Below, piece after piece: positions 51,501 to 61,331 of a stretch of 64,000 bases of DNA. The notes under the pieces were generated by a model. That model was not told where the DNA came from. It did no database searches and was given only the letters and a program-made list of their open reading frames with translations. Source of the DNA: Rhizophagus clarus (taxonomy: Eukaryota; Glomeromycota; Glomeromycetes; Glomerales; Glomeraceae); assembly GCA_015698045.1 (NCBI GenBank), contig BLAL01000018.1:930001-994000 (forward strand). Direction: 5' to 3'. Positions within the stretch are counted from its first letter, which is position 1. The number at the start of each line of letters is the position of its first letter. The translations under genes and the position numbers were made by a program.

Positions 51501-53287
51501 AATACTATATAAATATGTAATAATGAATTAAAAAAAAATAACTTATAACTTACGATCTAAATAAATTACCAAATAATTTTTTAAATAAAGAAATTAGTTA
51601 TTTTAAATTATATGTAAATATTATTAAATAAATATGAAATAATAAAATTAAATAAATAACTTACCCCCTATATTATTGAATAATTTTTAAATAATGAAAG
51701 GAATTTAGTTAGTTTAAATTATATGTAAATATTGTATAAATATGTAATAATAGAATTAAATAAATAACTTATAACTTACGATCTAAATAAATTACTTAAA
51801 TAAAAAAATTAGTTAGTTTAAATTATATGTAAATATTATATAAATATATAATAATAGAATTAAATAAATAACTTATAACTTACGATCTAAATAAATTACC
51901 AAATAATTTTTTAAATAAAGAATTAGTTAGTTTAAATTATATGGAAGTATTATATAAATATGTAATAATAGAACTAAATAAATAACTTACCCCCTATATC
52001 ATTGAATAATTTTTTAAATAAAGAAATTAGTTAATTTAAATTATATATAAATATGTAATAATGAATTAAATAAATAACTTATAACTTACGATCTAAATAA
52101 ATTACCAAATAATTTTTTAAATAAAGAAATTAGTTAGTTTAAATTATTTGTAAATATTATATAAATACGTAATAATAGAATTAAATAAATAACTTACACC
52201 CTATATTATTGAATAATTTTTTAAATAAAGAAATTGGTTAGTTTAAATTATATGTAAATATTATATAAATATATAATAATAGAATTAACTTATAACTTAC
52301 GATCTAAATAAATTACCAAATAATTTTTTAAATGAAGAAATTAATTAGTTTAAATTATATGTAATTATTATATAAATATGCAATAATAGAATTACTTATA
52401 ACTTACGATCTAAATATATTACCAAATAATTTTTTAAATAAAGAAATTAGTTAGTTTAAATTATATATAAATATGTAATAATAGATAACTTACCTCCTAT
52501 ATTATTGAATAATTTTTTAAATAAAGACATTAGTTAGTTTAAATTATATGTAAATATTATACAAATATGTAATAATATAATTAAATAAATAACTTATAAC
52601 TTACGATCTAAATAAATTACCAAATAATTTTTTAAATAAAGAATTTAGTAATTAAATCAAAAAATAACAGAGTTATGGATAACATCTAACTTACACCCTG
52701 TAGTGTACAATTATTAATTAATTAGAAGTAAATATAACAATTACAATTACAAAAGTACACACTGTAAATTAAAAAAACTTACAATCTAATCATGCATTTA
52801 AGTAAATAGTATAATTAGTTCGAATTACATGTGATGCTATACAATGAATATTGTATAATTAAATATTGTAACTTACCGTCTGTGATTTGAATAATTATTT
52901 AAACAAAGAATTTAATTAACTGAATAGTATATTAAATAAGGTAAAAAAAAAAAAAAATAGCTGATAACTTACTAACTATAGTATTATTAGTCAATCATTA
53001 AAGTTATATAAAATAACAATAAACCATTATTATTTAAATTATAAGGATGATAAGGATGATAAGAATGATAAGATAATCCATTAACTTACGAGCTAAATTG
53101 TTTAAATTGTATGTGAATATTAATATAAAGTATTGTAGCATTTAAATTGTTTACAATAATTTTCATATAATAGTATTTTACCTTTAGATTCCTTGATTTT
53201 ATTAAATAATAATGCTATATGCTTTTTACCTTTACTATTACTGTGATCCATTACATGTTTTTTGCTTTTGCTATTACTGTGACCCAT
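48576..53287 (-). CDS. TKL-like protein kinase with predicted ladder of 31 micro-exons, 470 aa
   Basis: Exon 1 (53287-53182) encodes MGHSNSKSKKHV and a near repeat MDHSNSKGKKHI. The kinase N-lobe exon is 49873-49657 and the main kinase exon 49571-48576. Between exon 1 and 49873 lie 31 micro-exons (29 of 3 nt, one of 6 nt, one of 1 nt), each preceded by AG and followed by GTAAGT. Total coding length is 1413 nt, exactly 471 codons, with no stop. Kinase motifs: LDKGGFGTIYKAIW, Lys in VALKCP, HRDFHDGNIL, DLG in ISDLGLC, MAPEVLRG, and CWSEDPFKRPS. All catalytic residues are present, so it is probably an active Ser/Thr kinase. The intron before WDCHEKC sits at the same place as in the Sel1 kinase. 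The kinase exons are near certain. The 5' structure is a prediction from splice signals and phase alone; one large recursively spliced intron is the alternative. Confidence 0.8.
49874..53181 (-). repeat. tandem intron/micro-exon array, unit about 106 bp
   Basis: About 25 regular units (spacing 87-126 bp) fill 49940-52660 and six less regular ones continue to 53181. On the minus strand each unit runs GTAAGT, an AT-rich body with a TTAAACTAACTAA branch-like site in most units, then TTTAG or ATATAG, then 3 nt, then the next GTAAGT. Two unit types alternate: TTTAG followed mostly by ATC or TTC, and ATATAG followed by GGT, GGG, TGT, GAG or TGA. A 9-bp GATAAGGAT-like microsatellite lies at 53043-53078 inside the second intron. 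Confidence 0.85.
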
Positions 53288-53319
53288 TACTGTATAACTA
53301 TGTTAAGTTTCTTCTTAAA

Positions 53320-53752
53320 AAGATAATTCTTTTTTATTAAACAAACGTTTTCGTTCCTGTAAGCATATAAATATTCATGTACTGTACAATGTAACTATCA
53401 ATTGATCACAAGCATCATCACTGCATGACGCCTCATTATAGTACGACAAAGCATCACAAAAAAAAAATTTTCTTAATATATTAATATATAAATTCTTTTT
53501 TGTTAAACAAACGCTTTTGTTTCTGTAAGCATGCAATTATTCATGCACAATATAACTATCAATTGATCACAAGCATCATCAACGACGTCTCATTATAGAA
53601 TGTAACTATCAATTGATCACAAGCACCAACAATGACGCCTCATTATAGAATGTAACTAACAATTGATCACAAGCACTATCACTGCATGATGCTTCATTAT
53701 AGTACGACAAAGTATCACAAAAAAAATTTTTCTTAATATATTAATATACTGT
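53320..53752 (-). promoter_or_regulatory. duplicated promoter-side region with ATCAATTGATCAC boxes
   Basis: Directly upstream of the kinase start, a block of about 165 bp (53325-53490) is repeated at 53490-53750. In the second copy a 53-bp part is present three times. Each unit carries the palindrome-containing box CAATTGATCACAAGCA (about 53399, 53560, 53610 and 53660) followed by CATTATAG. The position suggests promoter elements, but no factor can be named. Confidence 0.6.
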
Positions 53753-54333
53753 ATAACAATAACTATTATAATTAGTTAAGTAGCGTGAATGTAGCTGCAG
53801 TTTTACTTGCATGAAAATTTGTCAATTTTTTCACTATTCATGATTTTGAAAATGACCAGCAAATTAAGGCTTTTCCAATTTACAGACCTCCATAAGTGCA
53901 CGCACCTTGGGCCCAGCTATGCGCATGCATTTAGGGAGGGTGTGCATCTAAGGAACAACCAATAGAAAAATAGATGAAGTTACATAAATAGGAAATCTAA
54001 TTTTTATAGCATATCTGCTGATATCTAATTATGCGTAACTTTATTTATTTTATTTTTACAGCAAAATTTTGGTTATTATTATAATGATTTTAATATGAAA
54101 ATAAACAATAAAAGAAATATTATTTTAAGGAATATTTTTTAAAAAAAAGCTCGAAATGTTAAAAATTAAATGACAAACTATTCAATGCTTGGTTAATCTT
54201 ATTTACTAGTCATGTGAATGCATTTATGGAGAGTATTCAAATATACTCAGACTTAGAATTTTCATGCATGAATGGAAAAGGTCTGACCTGGAACAAAAAT
54301 TTTTTATAATAATCCGCAGTATTCATAATAAAA

Positions 54334-55693
54334 ATGTCAGTTCCACCAAAAGCTGTCTGTACGAATAAACCTGAAGCCCTTGCGTATATTCAAGGTGACT
54401 TCCATATGTCGCCACAAGGAGCTGATGCTATCTTTGTTGACATGATAGACCTTTTTACACATACTTTCTACCAAGAACTTAACTGACTTCTCACAGACTA
54501 TTTCTCCAAAGATGCTGGTTACCAGCATAAACAAAACACATGACTCTTTGGAGATATTGCGGAGGTAGGATTCTTCAAACAAACTGCTACAAGTTATGGA
54601 GTCTGAGGGACACTACTAACTATGTTTCACCATGTGGCTCGCTCTGCTGTTCTTCAAACTGTTGCGAACTTGCTGCAGCTAAAATTTTCCCAAGTTACAG
54701 ACTTTTCATCGTATGATCACACAAAGCCAGTAGCGCCTGTAGCACAAGATCCAATAGTAGTAAGTGGATCATCTACTTCACACCAACCGATACCCACCAT
54801 TGGCACCATGGATGTAGATTTACTAGATATAACTACGAGTAAAATGCCCACGTCCTCTTCAGGGAAACAGCAGGTTCATAACACTCCAGATTTAGTTTCT
54901 GCACCCACAAACACATCAGCTTTAAAATCACCTGGAAAAAAATCTAAATCTGCTGATGATCAATGCCCAAAAAAAGATAATAACAGGATTATCACTTTCA
55001 GATTCGCAAAAACCATTTATCCGCGATATCCTACTATATAACGTTCTGGCTAATTGGTCACCCAAAGATATTATGAATCAACTCATAGCATAGGAGACCT
55101 TCCTAAGTATAAATATTAAAGGTCAAAGGAAATACCAGATGGTCTGTTTACGCATTGCTCTCAACTCCTTTACCATCGCCAGCTTTGATAGCAGAAGTTG
55201 GATGTATACCTTAGGTTCCACATCAGTTTGTTAGTTTCCTGGAGCTTGGACCCTAAAGCAATGCAAAGTTAGGGAGAAATTAGTGTTAACCTTATGTAAT
55301 ATCCCTGAAGAAATGTATAAATAGCAACTCTGGGACCGAGCTAATAGTCACATATTTTTGAAATTGCAAAACGTCAAATCATTTAAACTTATCCAGACGA
55401 ACAAAGAAGAGAGGGTATTTTGAGAAATACGATGACTACGTAAAGTGCTTCATGATTCATTTACCCTAAACAACATAGAATATCGATGGTCTAAAACTGT
55501 ACCCCTCCCCCCTCATCTAACAAGAAGAAGAGCAGTAGCTCTTCATCACGGCAACCACAAAAGCCTACAAACTTTAAAGGAATTCCTTCACAAAACGTGT
55601 CAAAAAAACAAAAAATCTGAGAAGGGTTCCACTTCTGGATGCAATGACAATAAAGCAGAATTGTTAAAGCTCCTGGTTTCTTTGCTAACTTGA
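54334..55693 (+). pseudogene. LINE ORF1-like pseudogene
   Basis: From ATG 54334 the frame reads MSVPPKAVCTNKPEALAYIQ and SPQGADAIFVDMIDLF. It passes three TGA codons (54484, about 54538 and about 54604) and continues in the same frame as MFHHVARSAVLQTVANLL to 55041, with a Ser/Thr/Pro-rich segment and KSPGKKSKSADDQ. After further damage a C-terminal piece at 55445-55693 (RRRAVALHHGNHKSLQTL, basic) ends before the 3' region. The assignment as a nucleic-acid-binding ORF1 protein rests on its place before a 3' tail and its basic tail, so it is tentative. Confidence 0.5.
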
Positions 55694-56178
55694 TCCTATT
55701 TAGGTTTTTCTTTTTATAGGACGATTGTCGCACCTTGGATACTTCCGGTCTTAAGGCTCTACTTCAAGTTTCTTTTTCGATTACAACCCCTCTGCCAGTA
55801 TGGTTTTAACTTGGATGATCCTGCCTTAGGAGATTATCAACAAATTATTATTTTCTAATTTCTTTTTTTTTTCTTTTTTTTCTTTACTTTTCTTAGGATT
55901 GGACTCCCTAGTTTAGTTTTTTTTTTAGATAGTTTTCAAAGATTGGTCGCATAGGCAGCGTCTTTGTTTCGTCCTTTTCCCCTTTTTTTTACTTTGTTCT
56001 CCCCTTTCCCCTATCCCTTTTTGATCGTCCCAGGTTGGGCTCCCTGACCTCAGCTAAGTTCTTTATTATGTAACTTGATCGCTCTTCATCTTTTAGATGT
56101 TTAGTATGTCTTCCTCACTTTATACTACTCAATCTATAACATTGAAATAAATAAAAACAAAAATAAAAATAAATAAAT
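54334..56178 (+). mobile_element. non-LTR retrotransposon remnant (first ORF and 3' tail)
   Basis: A decayed first-ORF-like region is followed by about 450 bp of pyrimidine-rich, non-coding 3' sequence and ends in an A-rich tail at 56142-56178 (repeated AAATAAATAAAAACAAAA-like units). No reverse transcriptase sequence is present, so the copy is internally deleted or of a non-autonomous type. No target duplication was found. Confidence 0.6.
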
Positions 56179-56236
56179 TTTCACGCACATGCAGAATATA
56201 GAGGTGTGCACTTAGCTCTAAGTCCCTAGCTTGCTG

Positions 56237-57131
56237 TAGGGTTGGATTGGTCCTAGCAAAGACCGATCCTGTATCAGTCTTGGGACCGGTCCTCATGGTC
56301 TTCGGTCCAAGATTTGAGGACCGGTCCAGACCGGAGACTGATCCATATAATTTTTTAGGTCCAATAAAATAAATGCTAGAATGATAGGGTTTCAATTTTT
56401 TTATGAAAAAAATGACGTTTCAGCACCTTTGTTATATTACTTAATATAAAAATACCAGAATTACATTTTTCAAATGAAAAAAATGCCAAAATGACATTTT
56501 TTACAAATTATTTATGAAAAAAGCCAAAATGACAATTATTATGAAAAAATACTGTTTTGGTATTGTTTTTCATATTATTTATGAATTAAAAATGCCAAAA
56601 TGCGGGTTTTCATTTTATTTTATAAAAACGTCAAAATGTCATTTAATTTTTTTTCATTTTACTTTATAAAAGACGCAGAAATATTTATTTTATAAAAAAA
56701 GTGTTGTTCTGCTGGCACTTTTCCATTTTACTTTATGAAAAAGCTAGAACGGCATTTTTTCAAGTTTATTTGTGAAAAATGCCACTCAATCATTTTTTTT
56801 CATATTGCTTTATAAAAAAGAATAAATAAAACAGCATTTTTCCATACTATTTTATGAAAAAATGTCGTTTTAACACTTTTTCATATTAATTATATATTAA
56901 AAAATGCCATTTTGGCTAGTTTTCACATTATTTTATATAAAGAACATACATGTATATGAATCGTTTTGGCCATACGAGTCGAGCAGGTTACCCAATCTGA
57001 TTTGACTTGAGCTCTAAAATAAAAACACTTTCAGGTCAAACAAAATTGGTCCAGTCCCAGTCCGTCTGGTCCTGGCTGAAAGACCAGTCTTTTGGGACCA
57101 GATCGGACCAGACCAGACTAGTCCAACCCTA
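56237..57131. mobile_element. hAT-type MITE 4 with 8-bp target duplication
   Basis: The ends are TAGGGTTGGATTGGTCC and, read inward, TAGGGTTGGACTAGTCT. GCTTGCTG is duplicated at 56229-56236 and 57132-57139. GGTCC and GACCGG motifs cluster in the outer 130 bp on each side. The middle (56380-56950) is a degenerate tandem array of about 55 bp with AAAATGCCAAAATGACA units. Confidence 0.9.
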
Positions 57132-57224
57132 GCTTGCTGGGACCAAGCCATGGAGTGCATATGTACAGAGAATGCACTTACACTTATGGAGGTAATACTG
57201 TAGCCAAAAAGTAACATAAAGAAA

Positions 57225-58019
57225 CTAATTTTTTCTTATTATTATTATTTGTTTTATCAGTTTTAGATTTAGGATTAGTTCCTTAATATAATTTATCAAA
57301 AAATCAATTGAATCTGTATCTCCTGTCTCTAACATAATTTTAAATTCATCAGGATCATAAATTGATTTTTGTTTTAATATTCTTTGATTTTTATAAAGAA
57401 TACTAGACATTTTTTTAATTTTATCACTCAAACTAATTTCATTTGTAACTGTTATTTGTGCTATAATTTCTTGATAATCTGATTCAAGTTGTTTTAATTC
57501 TTCACCAGTGTATAAAATATCTTTCCTAAATGAATAAGTATGATTCCCTATTTTTAAAATATTATCACTATCATCATCTTTTTTTCTAGAAACTGGTGCA
57601 TTATAATCTTCTAACATAATATAATCTAGGATCATTGTCTGTTTTTTTTCTTCACAAGCTACAAATTTTATCTAAATTTAAAATTGGAATTAATCTGTTT
57701 GGAATTTTTTCAAGATTAAGGTTTTTTGATTTCTTATTTTGATTTTTTGATTGACTTTTATATTCAACATGCTTTGGATGAGAACATGTTTCATTACATC
57801 TAAGGCTATTAGCTTCATTAATAATCAATTTATTATAATGAGTTTGACATACAGTAGTTTCATGTCAACTGAAATAAATTCTTTTTGTGTTATTGGAATT
57901 TTTGCATTATTAGTTATTGTCTTAATTCTTCCTTTGCAATCAGTTGAATTAAGATAGCAAGTAAATTCTATTGACGTTTTTTTGAATAAAAAAATGTTAT
58001 TTTGTATTAAATTTAACAA
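57225..58019 (-). pseudogene. frameshifted remnant of an uncharacterised glomeromycotan family
   Basis: The reading begins at 58019 (MLNLIQNNIFLFKKTS) with YLNSTDCKGRIKTITNNAK and ITQKEFISVD. Near 57865 it shifts frame to TTVCQTHYNKLIINEA and LRCNETCSHPKHVEYKS, then shifts again near 57650 to MLEDYNAPVSRKKDDDSDN, LYTGEELKQLESDYQEI and MLETGDTDSIDFLINYI, stopping at 57225. CxxxC pairs in the first half suggest a zinc-binding head. The MLETGD-type segment recalls long repetitive proteins common in Rhizophagus, from memory only. It is truncated and not functional. Confidence 0.5.
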
Positions 58020-59935
58020 AAAATAATGTTTTTTTACAAAATATTTTTTGAGAATTTAAAGAACTATTTATAAAAAAGTGAACAATATAATTTATAATCA
58101 TTTTACTTTATTATTTATTTATTGTTAATGAATTAATTCTTAAAACAGTTCATAAAAAGCTATCAAAAATTAGTTTTATTATCTTATATTAATTGCAAGT
58201 ATTTATTTAATGATAACTACTGGTTTATTAAAAATTATTCTGGTTTATTTTAGCCATTGATTCTTGAATACCTGGATGACATATTGTAAAAGTTTCAAAT
58301 TTCGCCCGAATATCTGTGGCTTCGCCCGATGCTTCAAAGTCCGATTAGAAAATGATCGGCATATATATTAATTATTGAAAATTTTGGCCTAAAGCTAACT
58401 TTGGAACCACATTTTATTTTGCCACAAAATTTTTATAATAAATTATTAATGTATTAAACTATTAAATAAAACAATTTAAAATAATTTTTTAGAATATTTA
58501 TGGCCTGGAATAAAGTTTCAAAATTAATGTGATATCATAAATATTATGATTGGCAAATGATCGACATGTGATATAAGGTATGTCCGCCCTGTTTTATGTC
58601 TGCCCTGTTATATTCTTCAAAGTCAAATTTTGTGAAAATTCATTAATACCGGATACTAAAGATCTTAATAGTGATTTAAAGATTGTAAATCAACATTATA
58701 TATGTATTTTTGATGATATTACATTATTTTTTATTTATTTGTCATTCGTAACTATTAATATTATTGGATTTACACCGATTGATCTATTTACATTAACCGT
58801 ACTGGAATATTAGTATAGTATATAAGGATTAAGGACTATATAAGACCCTCCACATGTAATATCATAATGATTAGTTAGCCAAAAAACGGAGTTGCAGACC
58901 TGGTTTAATCGAAGTAAATTCCCTGGAATTCCAATGACGATCTACGCCTGTGCCAGGTTCGAACCACGGTTTGGCTGATTATTTTTCGGCTAACTACTAT
59001 TATGAAGCACATAATATCAGATATATTCCCCAGAAATAATACCACGTACGGGTACTATTCAATTTAAAAAATTAAGTTTTGAACAAGACCCCAACAGTAT
59101 ATAGCCGAAGGATATATTCTTTCCGAAGAAAAAATAGCAATACATAAAATGATGTTTCGCAATTTTATTCGTTGGATAAAAATATAGTGACAACGGGAAA
59201 AGGCGATGCTAGTTAAATCTATTGTAATACTTTTATGGAATTTGATGTCAATCACATGATATCACTTTATTATTGCATTCTCATTATAAAATAATTTCTC
59301 AATTTCTTTGTAATCGTGTGTTTAGCAAAAGACAAGAACGAGAATTCGACTTCAAGAATAAAGTAATAAGATAAACGAGTATTAATAGATATCGAATAAC
59401 GATAGAGGATATTCTACAAAAAATTTTGTAACACATTTTTTCAGCCGCGTTTCCGCGAACATTCATTATAAGATACTTACAGTTTGTGAAATGTTAGCCT
59501 AATTCTCAGATTCGGGTGAGATAGGAATTTATTACTTTTTTTGCAAAAAATATATGCATGGACAAACCATTTTTATGATTTCTTTATTATAGTATTCCCA
59601 TAATGAGTGATAACCTTTTTCACTGGGCACAACATCAACAGGTATTACAAGATATGATGCCGAGTTCGTACTCATATACCCCACACACAAAAAATATAAT
59701 TCAACCAGTTATTTTGTCCCTTAGTATAAATATTGTTTAACGTTGCAAAAAAATAAGGAAGGAGGTAGTGAAACTATCAATGCACGTAAAGATGTGGAAA
59801 TCATCATATGATAATTAAGAATATTAATGAATGATTGTGGATTTTGTTATAAAAGAAGCAATAAAACAATAAGTAATTTAATGGATTTGACCACCTTTTA
59901 ATTTTGAAATTTATAACTTAATTATAATAAAAACA
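58020..59935. other. spacer with one short inverted repeat
   Basis: The 77-codon frame at 58580-58813 has one hydrophobic segment but no family. Apart from the inverted repeat at 58872-58996 nothing is recognised. Confidence 0.45.
58872..58996. repeat. 125-bp inverted-repeat element with a GGTTCGAACC box
   Basis: The ends TAGTTAGCCAAAAAACGG and, read inward, TAGTTAGCCGAAAAATAA match over most of 16 bases. Inside, GGTTCGAACC resembles a tRNA B box. No tRNA fold can be drawn around it. Confidence 0.5.
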
Positions 59936-60880
59936 ATGAATGAAAAATGCCGCGAATTTCTTATCTTCAAGTTTTGCTTGATTTTACTCCCTGGCATATC
60001 AGAAAGGTTACGACTTTCTGACATGTTTAATTTTGAAATGAAGAAGTATATTCCTTATATCATTTTCACTATACTTTTTCTACTCGCAATGATTCCAATT
60101 AAAAAATTGAGAGATTTTAGAAAATTAATCTTTAAAGCATTATTAGTATTTAATCAAATTATCTTTCCATGCATATTCTCTTATACGATGGAAGGCCTCA
60201 GCGTAACAACAATAATTTTGATAATTATAAATTGTTTAATGATAACAGCATTAGTTATATTGTTAAGTTTTAAAAATACACAAATTTTTACGACGGTAAT
60301 TTTAAGCTTATTTAGTTCATTTGGAGTAATACCTTTTATTACTATTATATTATTTTACAAGACAGAGGGGATAAACAGTACAACAAACTTCTTAATACTT
60401 ATAGCTTACATATTATCGTTGATTTTCAAATGCACAGACAGATTAAAAACTTCCATTATAATAATGATAATGACAATATTATGCTTGTTAATTTCTGGTT
60501 CATCAATTTATTTCATAGTAACGTTTATCAGGTCCATTAAACTTAAAATCAAAACCCAACTTAATTATGACGTATGTTTAATAATTAATTTTGTGATAGG
60601 ATATTTTATTTTCATTTCATATAATGAATCTAAAATAGTATTATCGTTATTCAGAATTATAATATTGTTCATTACGGTTGGAATAAATTTCTACATTGTT
60701 TTTTATGTGTCAATGAACGTAGTCAATCAAATTTCACTTTTATTATTCTGGGTAGATTTATGGTACATATTATTTGGTATTTATACTACCATTGAAAGTC
60801 ATAATACAAGAGAAAAAGTTGAAAATATAAAACCTGATGAAAAGGGTCTGAAATTAATGCAATTGATATCGAAGACGTAA
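59936..60880 (+). CDS. multi-pass membrane protein, about nine TM segments
   Basis: An uninterrupted 314-codon frame starts at ATG 59936, after an AT-rich leader. After a short N-terminal part (MNEKCREFLIFKF) about nine hydrophobic segments follow, for example YIPYIIFTILFLLAMIPI, TTIILIIINCLMITALVI, IIIMIMTILCLLISG and QISLLLFWVDLWYILFG. The C-terminal tail is charged (NTREKVENIKPDEKG). I recognise no transporter or receptor signature. The stop at 60878-60880 lies 11 bp before a hAT MITE. In the next frame an acidic tail continues across the MITE target site (see findings), so the C-terminus may have been altered by a one-base insertion near 60842. Confidence 0.65.
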   Translation: MNEKCREFLIFKFCLILLPGISERLRLSDMFNFEMKKYIPYIIFTILFLLAMIPIKKLRDFRKLIFKALLVFNQIIFPCIFSYTMEGLSVTTIILIIINCLMITALVILLSFKNTQIFTTVILSLFSSFGVIPFITIILFYKTEGINSTTNFLILIAYILSLIFKCTDRLKTSIIIMIMTILCLLISGSSIYFIVTFIRSIKLKIKTQLNYDVCLIINFVIGYFIFISYNESKIVLSLFRIIILFITVGINFYIVFYVSMNVVNQISLLLFWVDLWYILFGIYTTIESHNTREKVENIKPDEKGLKLMQLISKT

Positions 60881-60891
60881 TTGATGATAAC

Positions 60892-61323
60892 CAATGATGG
60901 GTTTTGGACTTGTCCAATTGGTTTTTTTAATTGGACAGTATTGGACAGTCCAAAACCAGTTTTGGACGCAGTTTTGGACACAGTTTTGGACAGTCTAAAA
61001 CTATTCAAAAATTCAAATTTTTATTAAACTAAAAATAAAAAAAAAAGCAAGTAAATATCTAATGAATTAAATGCATAAGAAATTAATGTAAAATCACAAA
61101 ATAATACCAAAAAAATACCTTAATTTTAATTAATTATAATATTATTTTAATTATTGGCCAAAATTAGGCCAAAATCAGGCATAATTCTGGCCTGAATTAA
61201 ATATTTAGTTATGTGATCTGTCCAAAACCTGTCCAATGGAAAAAAGGTTTTGGTTTTGGACAAGTTTTGGACAAGATTTGGACAAATGTCCAAAACGTCC
61301 AATTGTCCAATTGCCCAACACTG
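60892..61323. mobile_element. hAT-type MITE 5 with 8-bp target duplication
   Basis: The ends are CAATGATGGG and, read inward, CAGTGTTGGG, fitting the CAGTG-type hAT terminus. ATGATAAC is duplicated at 60884-60891 and 61324-61331. TTTTGGACA and TTGTCCAA motifs are repeated many times near both ends. It follows the membrane-protein frame by 11 bp. Confidence 0.82.
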
Positions 61324-61331
61324 ATGATAAC

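Larger units (their letters stand above)
53881..57202. mobile_element. probable mariner-type ends enclosing a nest of other elements
   Basis: TACAG then ACCTCCATAAGTG at 53881-53900 and, read inward from 57202, TACAGTATTACCTCCATAAGTG share a 13-bp core and TA termini. Between them lie the LINE remnant (54334-56178) and hAT MITE 4 (56237-57131). A third similar end, ATGCATTTATGGAGAGTATTC at about 54215-54235, offers a shorter alternative element. Confidence 0.4.

Noticed and set aside
49940-52660. CRISPR-like or ordinary minisatellite array
   Set aside because: The DNA is clearly eukaryotic, there are no cas genes, spacers are not unique, and each unit keeps intron signals in a fixed order on the minus strand.
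58935-58975. tRNA gene suggested by GGTTCGAACC
   Set aside because: The T-stem pairs poorly and no acceptor, D or anticodon arm can be drawn on either strand.
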